From Cheiracanthium punctorium (lineage: Eukaryota > Arthropoda > Arachnida > Araneae > Cheiracanthiidae): a DNA stretch of 64,000 nucleotides. Within the stretch, counting starts at the first letter, position 1; every line of letters starts with the position of its first letter. Of the stretch, positions 1 through 10,565 are shown in pieces. Below the pieces are notes generated by a model that saw nothing but the letters and a program-made list of their open reading frames with translations, was not told where the DNA came from and made no database searches. The position numbers were made by a program, and so were the translations under genes. The DNA lies in contig JAWZYV010012260.1 in the NCBI GenBank assembly GCA_038373885.1, forward strand, positions 372,001 through 436,000, given 5' to 3'.

Positions 1-107
1 GACGAGACAAACATTTTTAACATTACGATATAGGGATTTTGCGAGACGAGGCAAAGCTTTTCTGCTGTTTTGAGAGACGCCAATTTTCCGTCTCACGTCC
101 ATCCTGA
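1..107. mobile_element. Truncated hAT-like MITE (GAGACGAGAC family)
   Basis: The window opens inside a short non-autonomous element. Its motifs (GCGAGACGAG repeats, GATATAGGGATTTT, then a terminal CTCACGTCCATCC) align in the same order with the right half of the complete copy at 26327-26487, which has perfect 8-bp target duplications. Only the right end is present; the left part lies outside the window. No coding capacity. Confidence 0.7.
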
Positions 108-822
108 GAAAATTGGGACACGTGCCCTGAGCAAACATGTAGAAACAAGGCCAAAAATTTAGTTTAGAGCAATGTATTGGAATACAAAAGTTGTGCCAGC
201 TTTATATAGAGCCACAAAATTTGAAAAGTGCTCTGGGCACAAAAGTATTATTGTCAGGCTTTGGACAGACACGAGGCTTATGCAAATAGGCGGAAATCCG
301 CTTTTTTCAGTGAAAACTGCACAGTAAATTATGCTCTGGCATTCCAGTTTCAATCTTTTCCCATCCTTCTTGGGAATGAGAGGGGGCTTGTACACACCTA
401 ACTTCCTTGGATATGTATATATATATTAACTTAAAGTAACATAGCTATTTTTATTCGTGGAAAAACTTTGGGTGACGCTACGCCTATGATTTAGGAATCA
501 TACATCGTATTTTATATAAAACAAATTAAACTTGTTTAATATAAAGCAAATCAATGTTTTTAATTTACAAAGAGTAACATGCAATATCATTAAACTTCCA
601 CGGTAGAAGAGGAGGAAAGAGTGGGGTTCCCGTTCTTTTAATGTAAACAGTTTTTCCTCTTCAGCCGGCCGCAGCTGTTACTCTGATAATACAGAATGTG
701 CGCATAGTGATAATGCATAATGCGCGTTTGTTTTCTCTCTCTCCCCCCCCCTCCCTAAACATACAAAATTATGCGATGAGGTGGCACGTTTTATGCATTT
801 TTGTTAATAAAAGCACATGATA
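108..822. other. Intergenic, no gene recognised
   Basis: No supported gene. A 78-codon minus-strand frame (159-395) has no recognisable motif. The stretch holds a short TA run near 415-427, a C-run near 744-752, and a 15-base word (591-605) that recurs exactly at 4643-4657 on the other side of the transposase ORFs. Confidence 0.5.
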
Positions 823-1027
823 TACTGTAAAATCACTTATTTTCGCGAGGCTTTAATTTTCCCCAGCCCGTCGTCATCCCGAAAATTAATGGCTCGCGAA
901 ATACTTTTTTTCCATTCATAACTCTGTTCAACTCTTGGTTCTGCTCATAATTCGCGCATTCGCGAAAATTTCATTTCACGAAATCACCGATATTTTCATA
1001 TTCGCGAAAATAAGTGATTTTACAGTA
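823..1027. mobile_element. TIR MITE, Tc1/mariner-like (family 1)
   Basis: About 205 bp bounded by near-perfect inverted repeats of about 26 bp: the left end reads TACTGTAAAATCACTTATTT and the right end is its complement, ending GATTTTACAGTA. The terminal TA fits a TA target site. The interior (TTCATAACTCTGTTCAACT, TTCTGCTCATAATTCGCG) is shared with a second copy at 46118-46270. No coding capacity, so it would have been mobilised in trans. Confidence 0.8.
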
Positions 1028-1055
1028 CTTTAAAAATTATTTCAACATAAAAATC

Positions 1056-1094
<39 letters not shown>

Positions 1095-1492
1095 GAAACT
1101 AAATTATAAATAAAAGAGTAAGATTATTGTGTATCAAAATTAATCCACTAGAGAATGCAATATTTTTAAATTGCAGAATGTAATTTAAAAAAATAATAGG
1201 ATTTTTTTAATGCAATTTTTTAAAAATTACTTTGAGCAAATAGGTTGACTAAATTTATTATATCATTGCTCTTATATAATAAGTCCATAATATACTGTAC
1301 TAATTTATTACTTTGTTTATATTAAGTGTAATAATATTATTGAAATACATAGCATACTTTTATAATAGTTATTATAGTTAGTGTTTAATATAATATTAAA
1401 AATTATAACTATTAATTAAAATAAATATACTATCCATAATTATATATATATATATATACTTAATATAATAAATTACATCCTTTTATCTGAAT
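1028..1492. repeat. AT-rich spacer with poly(T) and (TA)n
   Basis: Contains an uninterrupted run of 34 T (1058-1091) directly after the MITE, and a (TA) run at about 1438-1458 just upstream of the transposase-like reading frame. Otherwise strongly A/T-biased with no gene. Confidence 0.75.
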
Positions 1493-3989
1493 ATGTCCCA
1501 TTATATTCATTCTCAGGAGAACACTGGGAAACCTTTTAAACTGTATTATTCTTTACAATCATTAATCAGCATAAGTATTTCTTTATTATTAACAAAATTG
1601 CTTATTTTATTTGCGGTAGAACTTTCTGAAGAAATAGCTGAACTTAAAAAGATGCCAAAACAGCAAGATCATACAGCATTGTTGAAGTGTGATGACTCAA
1701 CTTTCACAGAGGAAGAAGTAGAAGCTCTTCTAAAAGCCCAGAGATCAGTCTCAGGACTGTTAAAATGGGCAGGAGCACTGAAATTTAAAAGATGCCCTAT
1801 TGCAATGAGATGCCAAGTTTGCCATTCCACTATATCCTATGATTTTGATAAAGGAGAGGATTTCACAGCAGAGGGTGACACTTTGCCATCAGCTTTTCGG
1901 CATCTAAAATTTGACTTGATACGTCACACAAAAACATCAACACATATCGAAAACTTGAACCGTCTCAATGTTTTAAATGCACGTGAAAAGCAAGACTATA
2001 AGACAAGTAAGCAAGCAGCGTTAAACTGTGCTGCTGCAGCTTATCTCACATACAAACTGGAATCGTCATACAGAGATTATGAAACTGTATGAAACAGAAT
2101 TCTTCAACAGTGGAGGAGAGGTTGGGCTCAAAGATCATTCAAAAGAATTCGCAAGAAATTTCTTAACACACACATATACTACTTTGTCAAAAGAAATCTG
2201 TAATTTTATCATCTCAAATGATTTACCCTTTGGTATAGTTGCAGATAAAATAACAAACTGCAGAAGCCATCACATAATTGGTTTAAGATTACCAATTTTT
2301 GACATAAGTAGTAAATATTTATTTCAATCAGTATATGTAGAACATAGTCCAGCAACGGATTTGACCGGAAATGGGTTATCTAAACACATACTGCAAACCT
2401 TTGAAAAATTTGGCTTGGACTTGCAGTACATTCGTAGTCACCTTATTGGTATTGCTGTGGATGGACAGTATGTTAACCTAAATGTTGGGATGCACTTAGC
2501 ACAGAAACTGGCCAGAAGTATCATAGTTTCTTGGGACCCCATGCACAAAATTGAACTCGTTAAAAAGCATGCTGATACTCCCAAGATAGTATCAGATGCT
2601 TTTGATTTAGTGCATGAGAGTATGAAAAATTTTTCACCTGGAAAAAGTTTTGAAATCCTTTTAAAATGTGCGGATCAGTTCCCTGGGTTTTTTTACAGAC
2701 CCAAAATCTTCAAAACCATGAAGTTCTCTGCTCATTGTGAGACAGTTTTTGATACATTTTTATCTGATTATCCAGCATTGATCTGTGCCTGTGAACAAGA
2801 CCCTGACGGTTTTGTATTACGGGACAAATTAATGAACAAGATGACTATGGTTAACATTCTTGCACTTACAGACATTTGTTCTGCTCTAGGAAAAACATCA
2901 AAAAAAGTGCAGGAAACAAATCTTTTGCCCTGGGAGTACACAACTGCTATTCGAAGCCTAATTTCTTCCCTCAAAATTATGAAACAATATTTTGATGAAC
3001 TTTCAACTGCAGTGACTGAAGATGAAAATCAAGGAAAGGAAGCCATGCAATTTGGAGCTGCATTGTTGAAACTGCCTAAATTATTGTTCTTACATTTAAG
3101 AACGTCATTGGAAATGTTTCCTGTGTCAAATGATATCTCCAGCACTTACAAAGGTGTCCCCCTTCTTGATAAATCAATTAGCTCGAAAAGTCTGAGATCA
3201 CAGCAAAAAGCTTGCGAAGGTGATGAGCTGAGAGCTAATTTCTCATGTTTATCAAGCTATGTAAAATCTTTGATTGAACAATTTAGTATGTATTTCAGCC
3301 TAACTGAACCTGATGGTACACTGTCATTTTTCTCCATCATTGACAAAAGCAATCTTTTATTTAACTACGACTTCTTAATTTATCCAAATTCCAATATAAG
3401 CATGGGTGAAGCAGAAATAAACAGAGGACTCACTGAAGAGAGCTTCAGTGATATTTTAAATATATTTCCTTTTGTTGATTATTCTTTAGATTTAAGAAGG
3501 ACTCTGTGGTTTGAATATCAGATATTTAGTGAATGGATATGCTGTAAAATAAACACAACTGTTACAGAGGGTGATGCACCTGATCCAAAATACTTATTTA
3601 AAATTGCATTCCATGAACTGAAAGAAAAAATTCCTAATTTTCTTAAGTTTCTTGTTTGTGTCATAACCATGCCAGTCTCTGAAGCTGTGTGCGAAACTTG
3701 GGGGTCAGTTATTGATGTTGTGGGGAAAAATAGACTAAGATCTAAAGACGGGACAGATGAAGAAGTGGGTACTAATGATAAAAGGGTTTTTATTCAATTG
3801 AATGGGCCCCCTTCTGGTTATAAGGGCACGCGTAAGTTTTTAAAAGCAGCATTAATCTCCATGTATGGTTCTACTTATCCTTCACACTTTAGGAATCCTA
3901 CAAGAAGTGAGATAATGAAAAGATTTGTGACGTCAAAAGTTATAAACAGAATAAATGACAGTGCATCATGCTTACCATGTTTTAAATAA
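1493..3989 (+). pseudogene. hAT-superfamily transposase-like gene, one frameshift
   Basis: Two overlapping frames together encode a hAT-type protein. The first (1493-2092, 199 codons) carries a BED-like zinc-binding pattern: C107-x2-C110 and H145-x5-H151. The second (read from about 2080 to 3989) carries the catalytic core: an acidic residue in the context GIAVDGQYV (residue about 145), a WDPMHKIEL block (about 169) equivalent to the hAT 'CxxH/RL' region, and a C-terminal MPVSEAVCETWGSVID segment (about 547-562) that aligns with the hAT dimerisation motif. The frames meet near 2080-2090, where skipping one base makes the protein continuous, so a single 1-bp frameshift (or a sequence error) separates them. 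The first about 42 codons are low-complexity, and an acceptor-like AG lies at 1618-1619, so the true start could be a downstream exon. The stop codon overlaps AATAAA (3985-3990). No clear terminal inverted repeats were found. Either a decayed transposon or a host-recruited hAT gene; the long, nearly intact frame is notable. Confidence 0.75.
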
Positions 3990-3990
3990 A
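3985..3990 (+). promoter_or_regulatory. Polyadenylation signal overlapping the transposase stop codon
   Basis: The hexamer AATAAA begins two bases before the TAA stop of the hAT-like frame, so the 3' untranslated region would be extremely short if it is used. Further AATAAA words occur downstream in this AT-rich DNA, so use is uncertain. Confidence 0.4.
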
Positions 3991-5114
3991 AATGCTAGCC
4001 TTTACAACTTAATTATTTATTTTATTACAGTTTTTTTTAGCTCAAATTGCATTTCAAGCCTTAAAAATGAATCCTAAAGTAATCCTTATTTAAATCTATA
4101 ACTTACCAGTAAAAGCTTTATTTTACTATAATTTCATTAGCAGCTTTATTTTCTTATTAAAGTCAACATTTATTTATAAAATAACATTTCTTTCATTTAC
4201 TTTACTTCAAGAATAACATATAACATGTATCTCCTCAGCTTGTTTTAATGACTTTTCTTATTGTTTATTTGCATTGTGAAAGCAGAAGCAGACTAAGAAA
4301 AAAAATCTGCAATTTATGTTGAATTAAATTTTGTATACCACTATTCTTACATTTAATTTAGCTTAGGGTGAAGAGCTGTTCAGATATCTCTTCTCCCAAC
4401 CACTGATCCTTCAGTGTGTTTAATTTTTTTACTGTCTATGTATATTTGTGCAAGTAGATTAAAAAAAAAAAACCACTTTGATCCTGTGATGAAGTATATT
4501 TTTATTCTTAAAATGTTATAATATTAATAATGTATTTTTGAATTTTGTCTTCTGACTATGGTGGACTCCCTCAGATAGTAAGAAAGTTTTAATATCTAAT
4601 TTTGTATTTTCTGATGTCCATGATGTGTTAAAGTTGGTTAACTAAACTTCCACGGTAAATGATTTATAAATAATTTAATAATCTTTATCTGATTTGTGCT
4701 TATTGAATAAAAAATAATCAGGTTATTAATTGTGTCATATTTTTATCATGTAATATTCCTAGATCTTTTAAACATCTTTCACATAAATACTTTATTCACA
4801 TAGTTTTCTTGCGTATGATTTCAGTCTGCCTTTTTTGTCAATCTCATCCTGATGTTTAAATTGAATTTTTATATCACTATTCCTTAACTTCCTTCTAGCA
4901 AACTCTGTATAAGCACTCATATTCCCTATTGTTATTTAGTATGTTGTATTGAATTTAAATTACTCTTTGCCTCACATTCTCCAGCTAGGATTAAAACTAT
5001 TGGTTTTATGTACAAATTATTCGCTAAAATTACACACAAATTTTGCAGACAGAATTTGGAATTGTAAAAGCTTGTCGCAGACAGCTGCAAAACATTCTGC
5101 CACTGGGTCAGCCA
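3991..5114. other. AT-rich 3' flank, no gene
   Basis: No gene or element end was recognised. A second exact copy of a 15-base word from 591-605 lies at 4643-4657. A short A-run lies near 4461-4471. Confidence 0.5.
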
Positions 5115-5345
5115 GTGTGTGTGTTTGTTAGAAGTGTAGTGTCAATATAAAAGTAAATAAAAGAAAGTATGTTGGTTTTACGTTATCAGACGGTGTGTGT
5201 TTGTTAGAAATGTAGTGTCAATATAAAAGTAAATAAAAGAAAGCATGTTGGTTTTACGTTATCAGACGGTGTGTGTGTTTGTTAGAAATGTAGTGTCAAT
5301 ATAAAAGTAAATAAAAGAAAGCATACTGGTTTTATGTTATAAGCC
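5115..5345 (+). repeat. Three tandem 76-78 bp units in the element head
   Basis: The phrase GTGTTTGTTAGAAATGTAGT starts near 5121, 5197 and 5275, and each copy is followed by the same AATAAAAGAAAGCATG stretch and a TTACGTTATCAGACG/TTATAAGCCGG join. The other copies of the family (near 9075, 17757 and 22855) have a single unit, so the head has expanded only here. Confidence 0.8.
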
Positions 5346-5453
5346 GGTGGGTGTTAGGGACATTTCTGAGCAGTTAATTAAAAAAAATAAAGGTAAGTGT
5401 ATTAGGCAAGTTGGAGTGTTTAGGCTGATTATTTTACCAACTATGCGAAAAAT

Positions 5454-5523
5454 TCCAGAGCTGGGGGTCGAACCCAGGACCACCGCTTAACGTGCGGGTG
5501 CTCTACCACTGAGCTACTCTGGG
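5454..5523 (-). tRNA. tRNA-like sequence (pol III promoter boxes), left palindrome arm
   Basis: On the minus strand a 70-nt cloverleaf can be drawn: acceptor CCCAGAG/CTCTGGA (6 of 7 pairs), D arm GCTC-AGTGGTA-GAGC, anticodon stem with four good pairs CCGC/GCGG around loop ACGTTAA, and T arm CTGGG-TTCGACC-CCCAG. Box A (TAGCTCAGTGG) and box B (GGTTCGACC) are intact. In the usual numbering the loop would place GTT at 34-36, but position 33 would be C instead of the near-universal T, and the outer anticodon-stem pair is broken. It is better read as a tRNA-derived sequence or SINE head than a working tRNA. This arm is better preserved than its partner at 5693-5762. Confidence 0.55.
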
Positions 5524-5692
5524 ACGATTCCCAGATGAAATTTCTCGCTTTAGAACCGTTGGCATTTATCATCTTCCTCTGTAAACCACAGAGGGAACAG
5601 ATGAAACTGTTTCATCTATTCCCTCTGTGGTTTGCAGAGGAAGATAATAAATGCCAACGGTTCTAAAGCGAGAAATTTCATCTGGGAATCGT

Positions 5693-5762
5693 CCCAGAGT
5701 AGCTCAGTGGTAGAGCACCCACACGTTAAGCGGTAGTCCTGGGTTCGACCCCTAGCTCTGGA
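5693..5762 (+). tRNA. tRNA-like sequence, right palindrome arm (decayed copy)
   Basis: The inverted partner of 5454-5523. Both pol III boxes are present (TAGCTCAGTGG and GGTTCGACC), but G-to-A or C-to-T changes weaken the anticodon stem (CCAC against GCGG) and the T stem (CTGGG against CCTAG). The T loop and D arm are unchanged. Probably not functional as a tRNA. Confidence 0.5.
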
Positions 5763-7143
5763 ATTTCTCGCATAGTCAGTGATGTCGCTAGACTTTGAAA
5801 GAGACGGGTCCTTGGGACCCAGGACTCCAAAATTTACGGGTCCTTTTTTCCAAAAAGTGGGTCCTTATTGATATAAAAGCATTTGGTTAATTTCACGACT
5901 GATGTTATCATGTCTCACCCATTTTGGTGTGCTGATGCGTATGAATATCTTATTTATAAATAACCTAAAACTTATATTTCAAAAAATAAATAAATAAAAT
6001 GAATTATAATTAATCAAGAAAAATTTGTTGTGACATGCATGACATTTACTTTGCCTTCACGGCAAAGCCTTCCTGATGATGCCCTGAATCCTAATAATTA
6101 ATAAATCCTAATAATAAAATCCCCTTTTGTATGTACAGTAAAAACCGGGAGAAAGGCTGCATCGGTAGAAATGTTTAAGAAAGTAAAATGTACTCGCAGA
6201 ACAGCCGCAACATCTTAAATTATTAAAACTACAGTAAAATACTGTTCACGCGCCCCTCCATCTTATATTAATTTTAAAAAAAATAATTACTATGTATTAA
6301 TAAATTTATCACAAGGAAAATCGAAATATATTTGAGGAAGAAAAGGATATACAATAGTAAAATATGGAACAACCCCCCCCTTTTCTCTTCTAATTGTTTA
6401 AAATATTTATCGCTTCTATAGCTTATAGATTTCATTTCTAAATAATAATTGTCAGATTTAATATAAAACAAATCATTGTTTACATTTCGTCAAAGTAATC
6501 CCCTTTTTTCTTCAGCTTAACCACGTGTGCGCACAGCACGATATATATCCCGGGTAAAAGCAGAGTATAGGGAAAAACTCGCAATGCATCATGGTTAAAC
6601 GAACACTCCTGTGCCTCCTTTCGACTAGGGATCTTTCTACCCTGCATTTTCCCCCATGTAGGGGAAGCATTACTCCGCATTTGTGTGCATGTAAACGGGC
6701 CCACAAAGCCGTTCACGATGTCAATCTCCCAGAGTAAAACACGAGCAGTTTGTGTTTTACTAGAGATTTACCCAAAATTGGCAGTCTGAAAGCACCCTCT
6801 CTCACCTTTTTTTTTTATATTCAAAATTTTGCATGATGGAAATTACGCGTTGGGGAGGCATTGTAACGCGTTGTAACGGGGGGGCGTTGTAACTTTTCTT
6901 TTGCGTCCCATCATCGATTTTTTGCGTATTTGACGCGTTATAGAGCGTAAGTGGCATCACTGAGTTGGTAAAATAATCAGCCTAAACACTCCAACTTGCC
7001 TAATATACTTGAAAGGTTGATGCAATCACTTTCTAAAAAATATGTATAAAGGTAAGTGCTTTTTTTTAACGAATCTTTGCAATGTTTAAGGTTTTTAATA
7101 TGAATTTTAAATTGATATTTGATGTTTTTATGCTTTCGTAAGT

Positions 7144-7709
7144 GGATCATTCCCTGTCAAATCAACCAAAATTTTTCGAAAATGACACCATCCGTCACAG
7201 ATTTTGATGAAATTTGGTACGTATGAACTTTCGATGCTGATTACAAATATGTGAATTATACTAAGATTAATTAAGGGATTCAAAAGTTATGAGCTTTCAA
7301 ATGTCAGATGAGATGCCCTGTCAGGCGCCATCGTGAATGACACTTATACACACATAAATAGCCATAACTTTCTTAAAATTTGTCCGACAATCCTCAAGTT
7401 TGTGTTGTTTTGATCAGAAAAAAACACATTTTTGCTTAAACTAAGTCAATATTATACAACTTCATTACAGTAACTGTAAAATCCGTTTCTCATTTTTTGT
7501 TTGACAGAGTGAATAACTTTAACAGCTAATTTCTCGAAGTGCTCCACTATCAATTTCAACCTAATTTTTTACACAAGTAGCTAAAAGTATGCTATAATAT
7601 CTGATTAGAAAATTTTGATGGGTATTTCACAGATAAAGTTTTTAAAAATAAAATTCTGAAAAAGTACATGCATCCTTATTACAGTGCATTGCAGTATTTT
7701 CTTAAAGAT
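7144..7709 (+). repeat. Left long terminal inverted repeat
   Basis: Inverted counterpart of 11098-11660. Shared landmarks in order are ACACCATCCGTCACAGATTT, TTTGATGAAATTT, CTTTCAAATGT, TGAATAACTT and GTGCATTGCAGTATTTTCTT. The arms differ by scattered substitutions and small indels, so the element is not very young. No long ORF. Confidence 0.85.
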
Positions 7710-8209
7710 CATTTATCCATATAATATTACATTTTTAAAAAGTATATACAATTTACTGATCGCATAAAAGGGTTTTTTGGTGTTCCTATAAATTTTATTC
7801 CAACAAGCTTTGAAGGAGAAATAAAGAAACTCACTAAATAGAAAAAGCCACACTTTATATTTCCTCAAAGAAAAAATACTTTCTGCAGAAAAAGAATACA
7901 CTTTTTCAAATAACCTACATTTTCTAATCTAAAAATGATAAATTAGTGTTTGTTTTCTCTTAGAAGGTGAATTTTGCATAAGATCAAACAGCGTTTTTAA
8001 TAACAAATCGATTCAGCTCTCTAGCGTAATAAAAATATATTTTACTTAATAAGATTGAATTAACAACCTTAATTCTTTATACATTTGATTTTTAATTAAA
8101 CATTTAAACATGTATATTGAAAGTGAAGTCTGCAAATTATAGTATGAAGTCTAAACATCAGGAGAAAATACAATATACTTAACAAAAACATAAAATCATA
8201 CATACTGCG
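7710..8209. other. AT-rich interior of the long-TIR element
   Basis: No gene or repeat family was recognised between the left inverted repeat and the inverted HINE-like copy. It is part of the 7144-11660 element. Confidence 0.45.
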
Positions 8210-8429
8210 GTAAAATCATACAAGCCGGTGCGCACCCCATGTAAACACGGCGACAGCCGCTGGAGCTTGGCAACCACCAAGCTCCAGCGACTGTCACCAA
8301 CCATTTTGCACGATCAGCAAAGTATTTTAACACATTAAAATTGCACATGTATTCCACTTACAAACACATTAAAACAAAATACAACGTCCATATTTAACCA
8401 ACAGAACGTCTGCAAATTCACTAACGGGC

Positions 8430-8805
8430 AATTTAAAATGAGCAAACAGTGGACCGTTTTTAACTAAAAGAAATACAGTGGATTCAGCAACCTAGTTGTA
8501 CAGCTATGTAAACTACGCAACCAGTGGACCGTTTTTAACTAAAAAAACCTCAGTGGATTCAGCAACCTAGCTGTACAGCTATGTAAACTATGCAACCAGT
8601 GGACCGTTTTTAACTAAAAGAACCTCAGTGGATTCAGCAACCTAGTTGTACAGCTATGTAAACTATGCAACCAGTGAACCGTTTTTAACTAAAAAAACAA
8701 CAGTGAATTAAGCAACCTAGTTGTACAGCTAATGTAAACTGGGCAAACACTGGCCCGTTTTCAACTCAAAAAAACGTCAGTGGATTAAACAACCTAGTTT
8801 TACAC
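8430..8805 (-). repeat. Minisatellite core of HINE-like copy 2 (about 74-bp units)
   Basis: On the minus strand the phrase CTGTACAACTAGGTTGCT recurs about every 74 bp, each time followed by AATCCACTG and AGTTAAAAACGGTCCACTGG. About five units, the outer ones more diverged. The unit number differs between copies of the family: roughly 2-3 in copy 1, 4 in copy 3 and 5 in copies 2 and 4. Confidence 0.8.
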
Positions 8806-9114
8806 CTCTTATAAAGTCAGTATGATTAGAATAGCACGCAAATAGCACTTACGAAAACATAAACACATCAAATATCAATTTAAAATTCACATTAAAAACC
8901 TTAAACATTGCAAAGATTTGTTAAAAAAGAGCACTTACCTTTATTTTTTTTTAAATAATCGCTCAGAAATGTCCCCAACACCCACCGGCTTATAACGTAA
9001 TACCAGCATGCTTTCTTTTATTTAGCTTTATAATAACACTATATTTCTAACAAACACACACAAATTCTTTTCATATATTAACATAACGCATTTCATTCCC
9101 TTCCATCAATAACA

Positions 9115-10376
9115 CATACCCTCCAACATTGGCCTTCACCTCATCAGTAGCACTTAAGCGATATCGCCGGGGGGGGGGGTTAGGGGAGTCACAACCCCCC
9201 ATGAGGAATTTTTTGTCATACAAAATGTATATTCATCACTCCCTTATCACAAACACCTATACATATATATGAGTTGAAGTAGTCGTAACCTCCCGCTTTT
9301 TAGAGGTTTTCTCAACACAGGGTGTCTACCAAATTTCTGAAAGTCAATTTCCTGACTTTTGGGAGGTCCCGGGAAAAAAATTCCTGACCAATGCATTTTA
9401 CTTAGGGAAATTGCACAATGCTTGTCTTTATATTTGCATATTTTGTACAACTTCTTTAAATCAATTTTGACTAAGTATACAGGATTAAGCTTTCATCCAT
9501 TGAGAAACAGAAGTAGTTGCACTTTCTGATAGAATTAACTTGGAAACACAGTCCTAAGATATAAGTTACCAAGTAAGCTAATTTGTCTTTTACCCTCACG
9601 TCACGATTGATGGGTCCCCCATTTTCCCCTCCTTATACAAACACATCGCTTGATGCTTTCGCGGTCCGAAAAATGTGTCGCAGCTGCTTTCGGTTTCCAG
9701 TCTGACAGTTAGAGAGAAAGTGTAGAAAAAACAAAGACACGGGAAAAAAAATTGATTCTTTTGGTGAATTTTCCGGACCCATTATCCAATTTCCCGGTTT
9801 TTTCCAGACTTTCCGGACCCATTTTCCAATTTCCCGGCTTTTACCAGACTTTCAAGAGTGGTAGACACCCTGCACCTGCAACATCATTATTAGAGGTTTT
9901 TTTCAATATCAGTAGTACTATCACGTTTTAAAAAAGATCCATGTGAACAAAGAAAACAACATGCGCTGCACTTTCCTTCCACAAAAGAGCTAAGCTTACA
10001 TCCAAACGCAGGACGCAGCAAGATAGGGTGGCGGGAAATGCGAGAGGAGACGTGACGTAACAAGAGAAGGAGCAGCTAACGGCATCCCCCCCCCTCCCAC
10101 GCACACCACACTTTCGCCGACACAAGTTCGCTCACGGCTGACGGCGCCGAGGGAGAATGTTGAATTCCCTTCTTTCACGATCGCCGCCGACACACAGGAG
10201 TGTTGACTCACAACAAAGCAGCTAGGGTTGCAAACCGCACCTCCGTGACGGCATAATGCCCTAAAAAAAGTAAACATTTGCTCAATTCCGTATTTTTTTC
10301 GTACCATCCGTAGCTCCGTAGTTCATGCTACTTATCCGTATAAACTACGGATAATCCATAGCAGTTGGAGGGTATG
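9115..10376. mobile_element. TIR element nested in HINE-like copy 2
   Basis: The ends CATACCCTCCAAC and GTTGGAGGGTATG are perfect 13-bp inverted repeats, flanked by ATAAC on both sides (9109-9113 and 10377-10381). The uninterrupted site CATCAATAACGCAAACAATT can be read, in complement, from copy 3 near 17697. No transposase is visible; minus-strand frames of 65-103 codons near 9928-10307 are low-complexity and unsupported. The element contains a further insertion (9318-9872) and TACGGA-rich subterminal sequence near 10290-10350. The 5-bp duplication does not identify the superfamily. Confidence 0.75.
9318..9872. mobile_element. CAGGGTGTCTACC-type MITE (innermost nest level)
   Basis: A 555-bp segment whose ends are the inverted repeat CAGGGTGTCTACC (9318-9330 and complement 9860-9872). 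Subterminal TTTCCGGACCC / GGGAGGTCCCGGG blocks are repeated internally, and AGACTTTCCGGACCCATT-like units occur twice near 9775-9830. The target duplication is unclear. No coding capacity. It lies inside 9115-10376. Confidence 0.7.
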
Positions 10377-10565
10377 ATAACAGAAACAATTTCAAATTCC
10401 CAAACTTGACGAAACACGTATTCTTTATGGTTGCCAGTCACAACTACCACCGGCAGGTAGCTTCACTTTGGCGGTGCATCGCCCACTCTGCTGTCAGATT
10501 GTTCGCCAATGATTTGTAAACAAAAACATGATATGTAAACAAAGCACCGTATACAGAATATAGTC

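Larger units (their letters stand above)
5440..5776. repeat. Near-perfect 337-bp palindrome with tRNA-like ends
   Basis: The sequence reads outward symmetrically from position 5608 (ATGAAAC-T-GTTTCAT) for about 168 bp on each side. Only a few substitutions were seen between the arms (for example GGTGGTCC in the left arm against GGTAGTCC in the right). The outer about 80 bp of each arm is a tRNA-like sequence and the inner part is unrelated flank that has also been inverted. It abuts the inner end of the left TIR of the surrounding element. As single-stranded DNA or RNA it would form a very long hairpin. Confidence 0.9.
5402..7003. mobile_element. Mariner-like TIR element inserted in HINE copy 1
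   Basis: A 41-bp inverted repeat is perfect between 5402-5442 and 6963-7003. It begins TTAGGCAAGTTGGAGTG and is flanked by TA on both sides (5400-5401, 7004-7005), as in Tc1/mariner elements; the TTAGG start is mariner-like. No transposase frame is present in the 1.6 kb. It carries a large palindrome with two tRNA-like sequences (5440-5776) and, to its right, repeats containing GGGTCC words, a C-run near 6371 and a short hairpin near 6735-6762. Non-autonomous. The identical TIRs suggest a fairly young insertion. Confidence 0.75.
8210..10565 (-). mobile_element. Helentron/HINE-like element, copy 2 (inverted, interrupted)
   Basis: Read on the minus strand it begins near 10565 with GGACTATATTCTGTATACGG, as does copy 3 at 17531. 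It continues through AACAATCTGACAGC and CAACCATAAAGAATACG, is interrupted by the insertion 9115-10376, resumes with TTATTGATGGAAGGGAATG, then AAGCCGGTGGGTGTTGGGG, AAAGGTAAGTGC, the about 74-bp tandem units (8430-8800), the CCAAGCTCC hairpin and the end CGGCTTGTATGATTTTACC near 8210. It is the best template for the full 5' region of the family together with copy 3. No protein-coding potential. Confidence 0.7.

Noticed and set aside
591..4657. LTR retrotransposon reading of the flanking 15-bp repeats
   Set aside because: The repeats are far too short, and no gag, RT or integrase motif lies between them.
8430..8805. CRISPR-like array (regular 74-bp spacing)
   Set aside because: The whole unit is repeated, with no unique spacers, in a eukaryotic transposon core; it is a minisatellite.
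9996..10307. 103-codon minus-strand frame and an overlapping 65-codon frame
   Set aside because: Cysteine/glycine-rich low complexity inside a nested transposon; no homology pattern.
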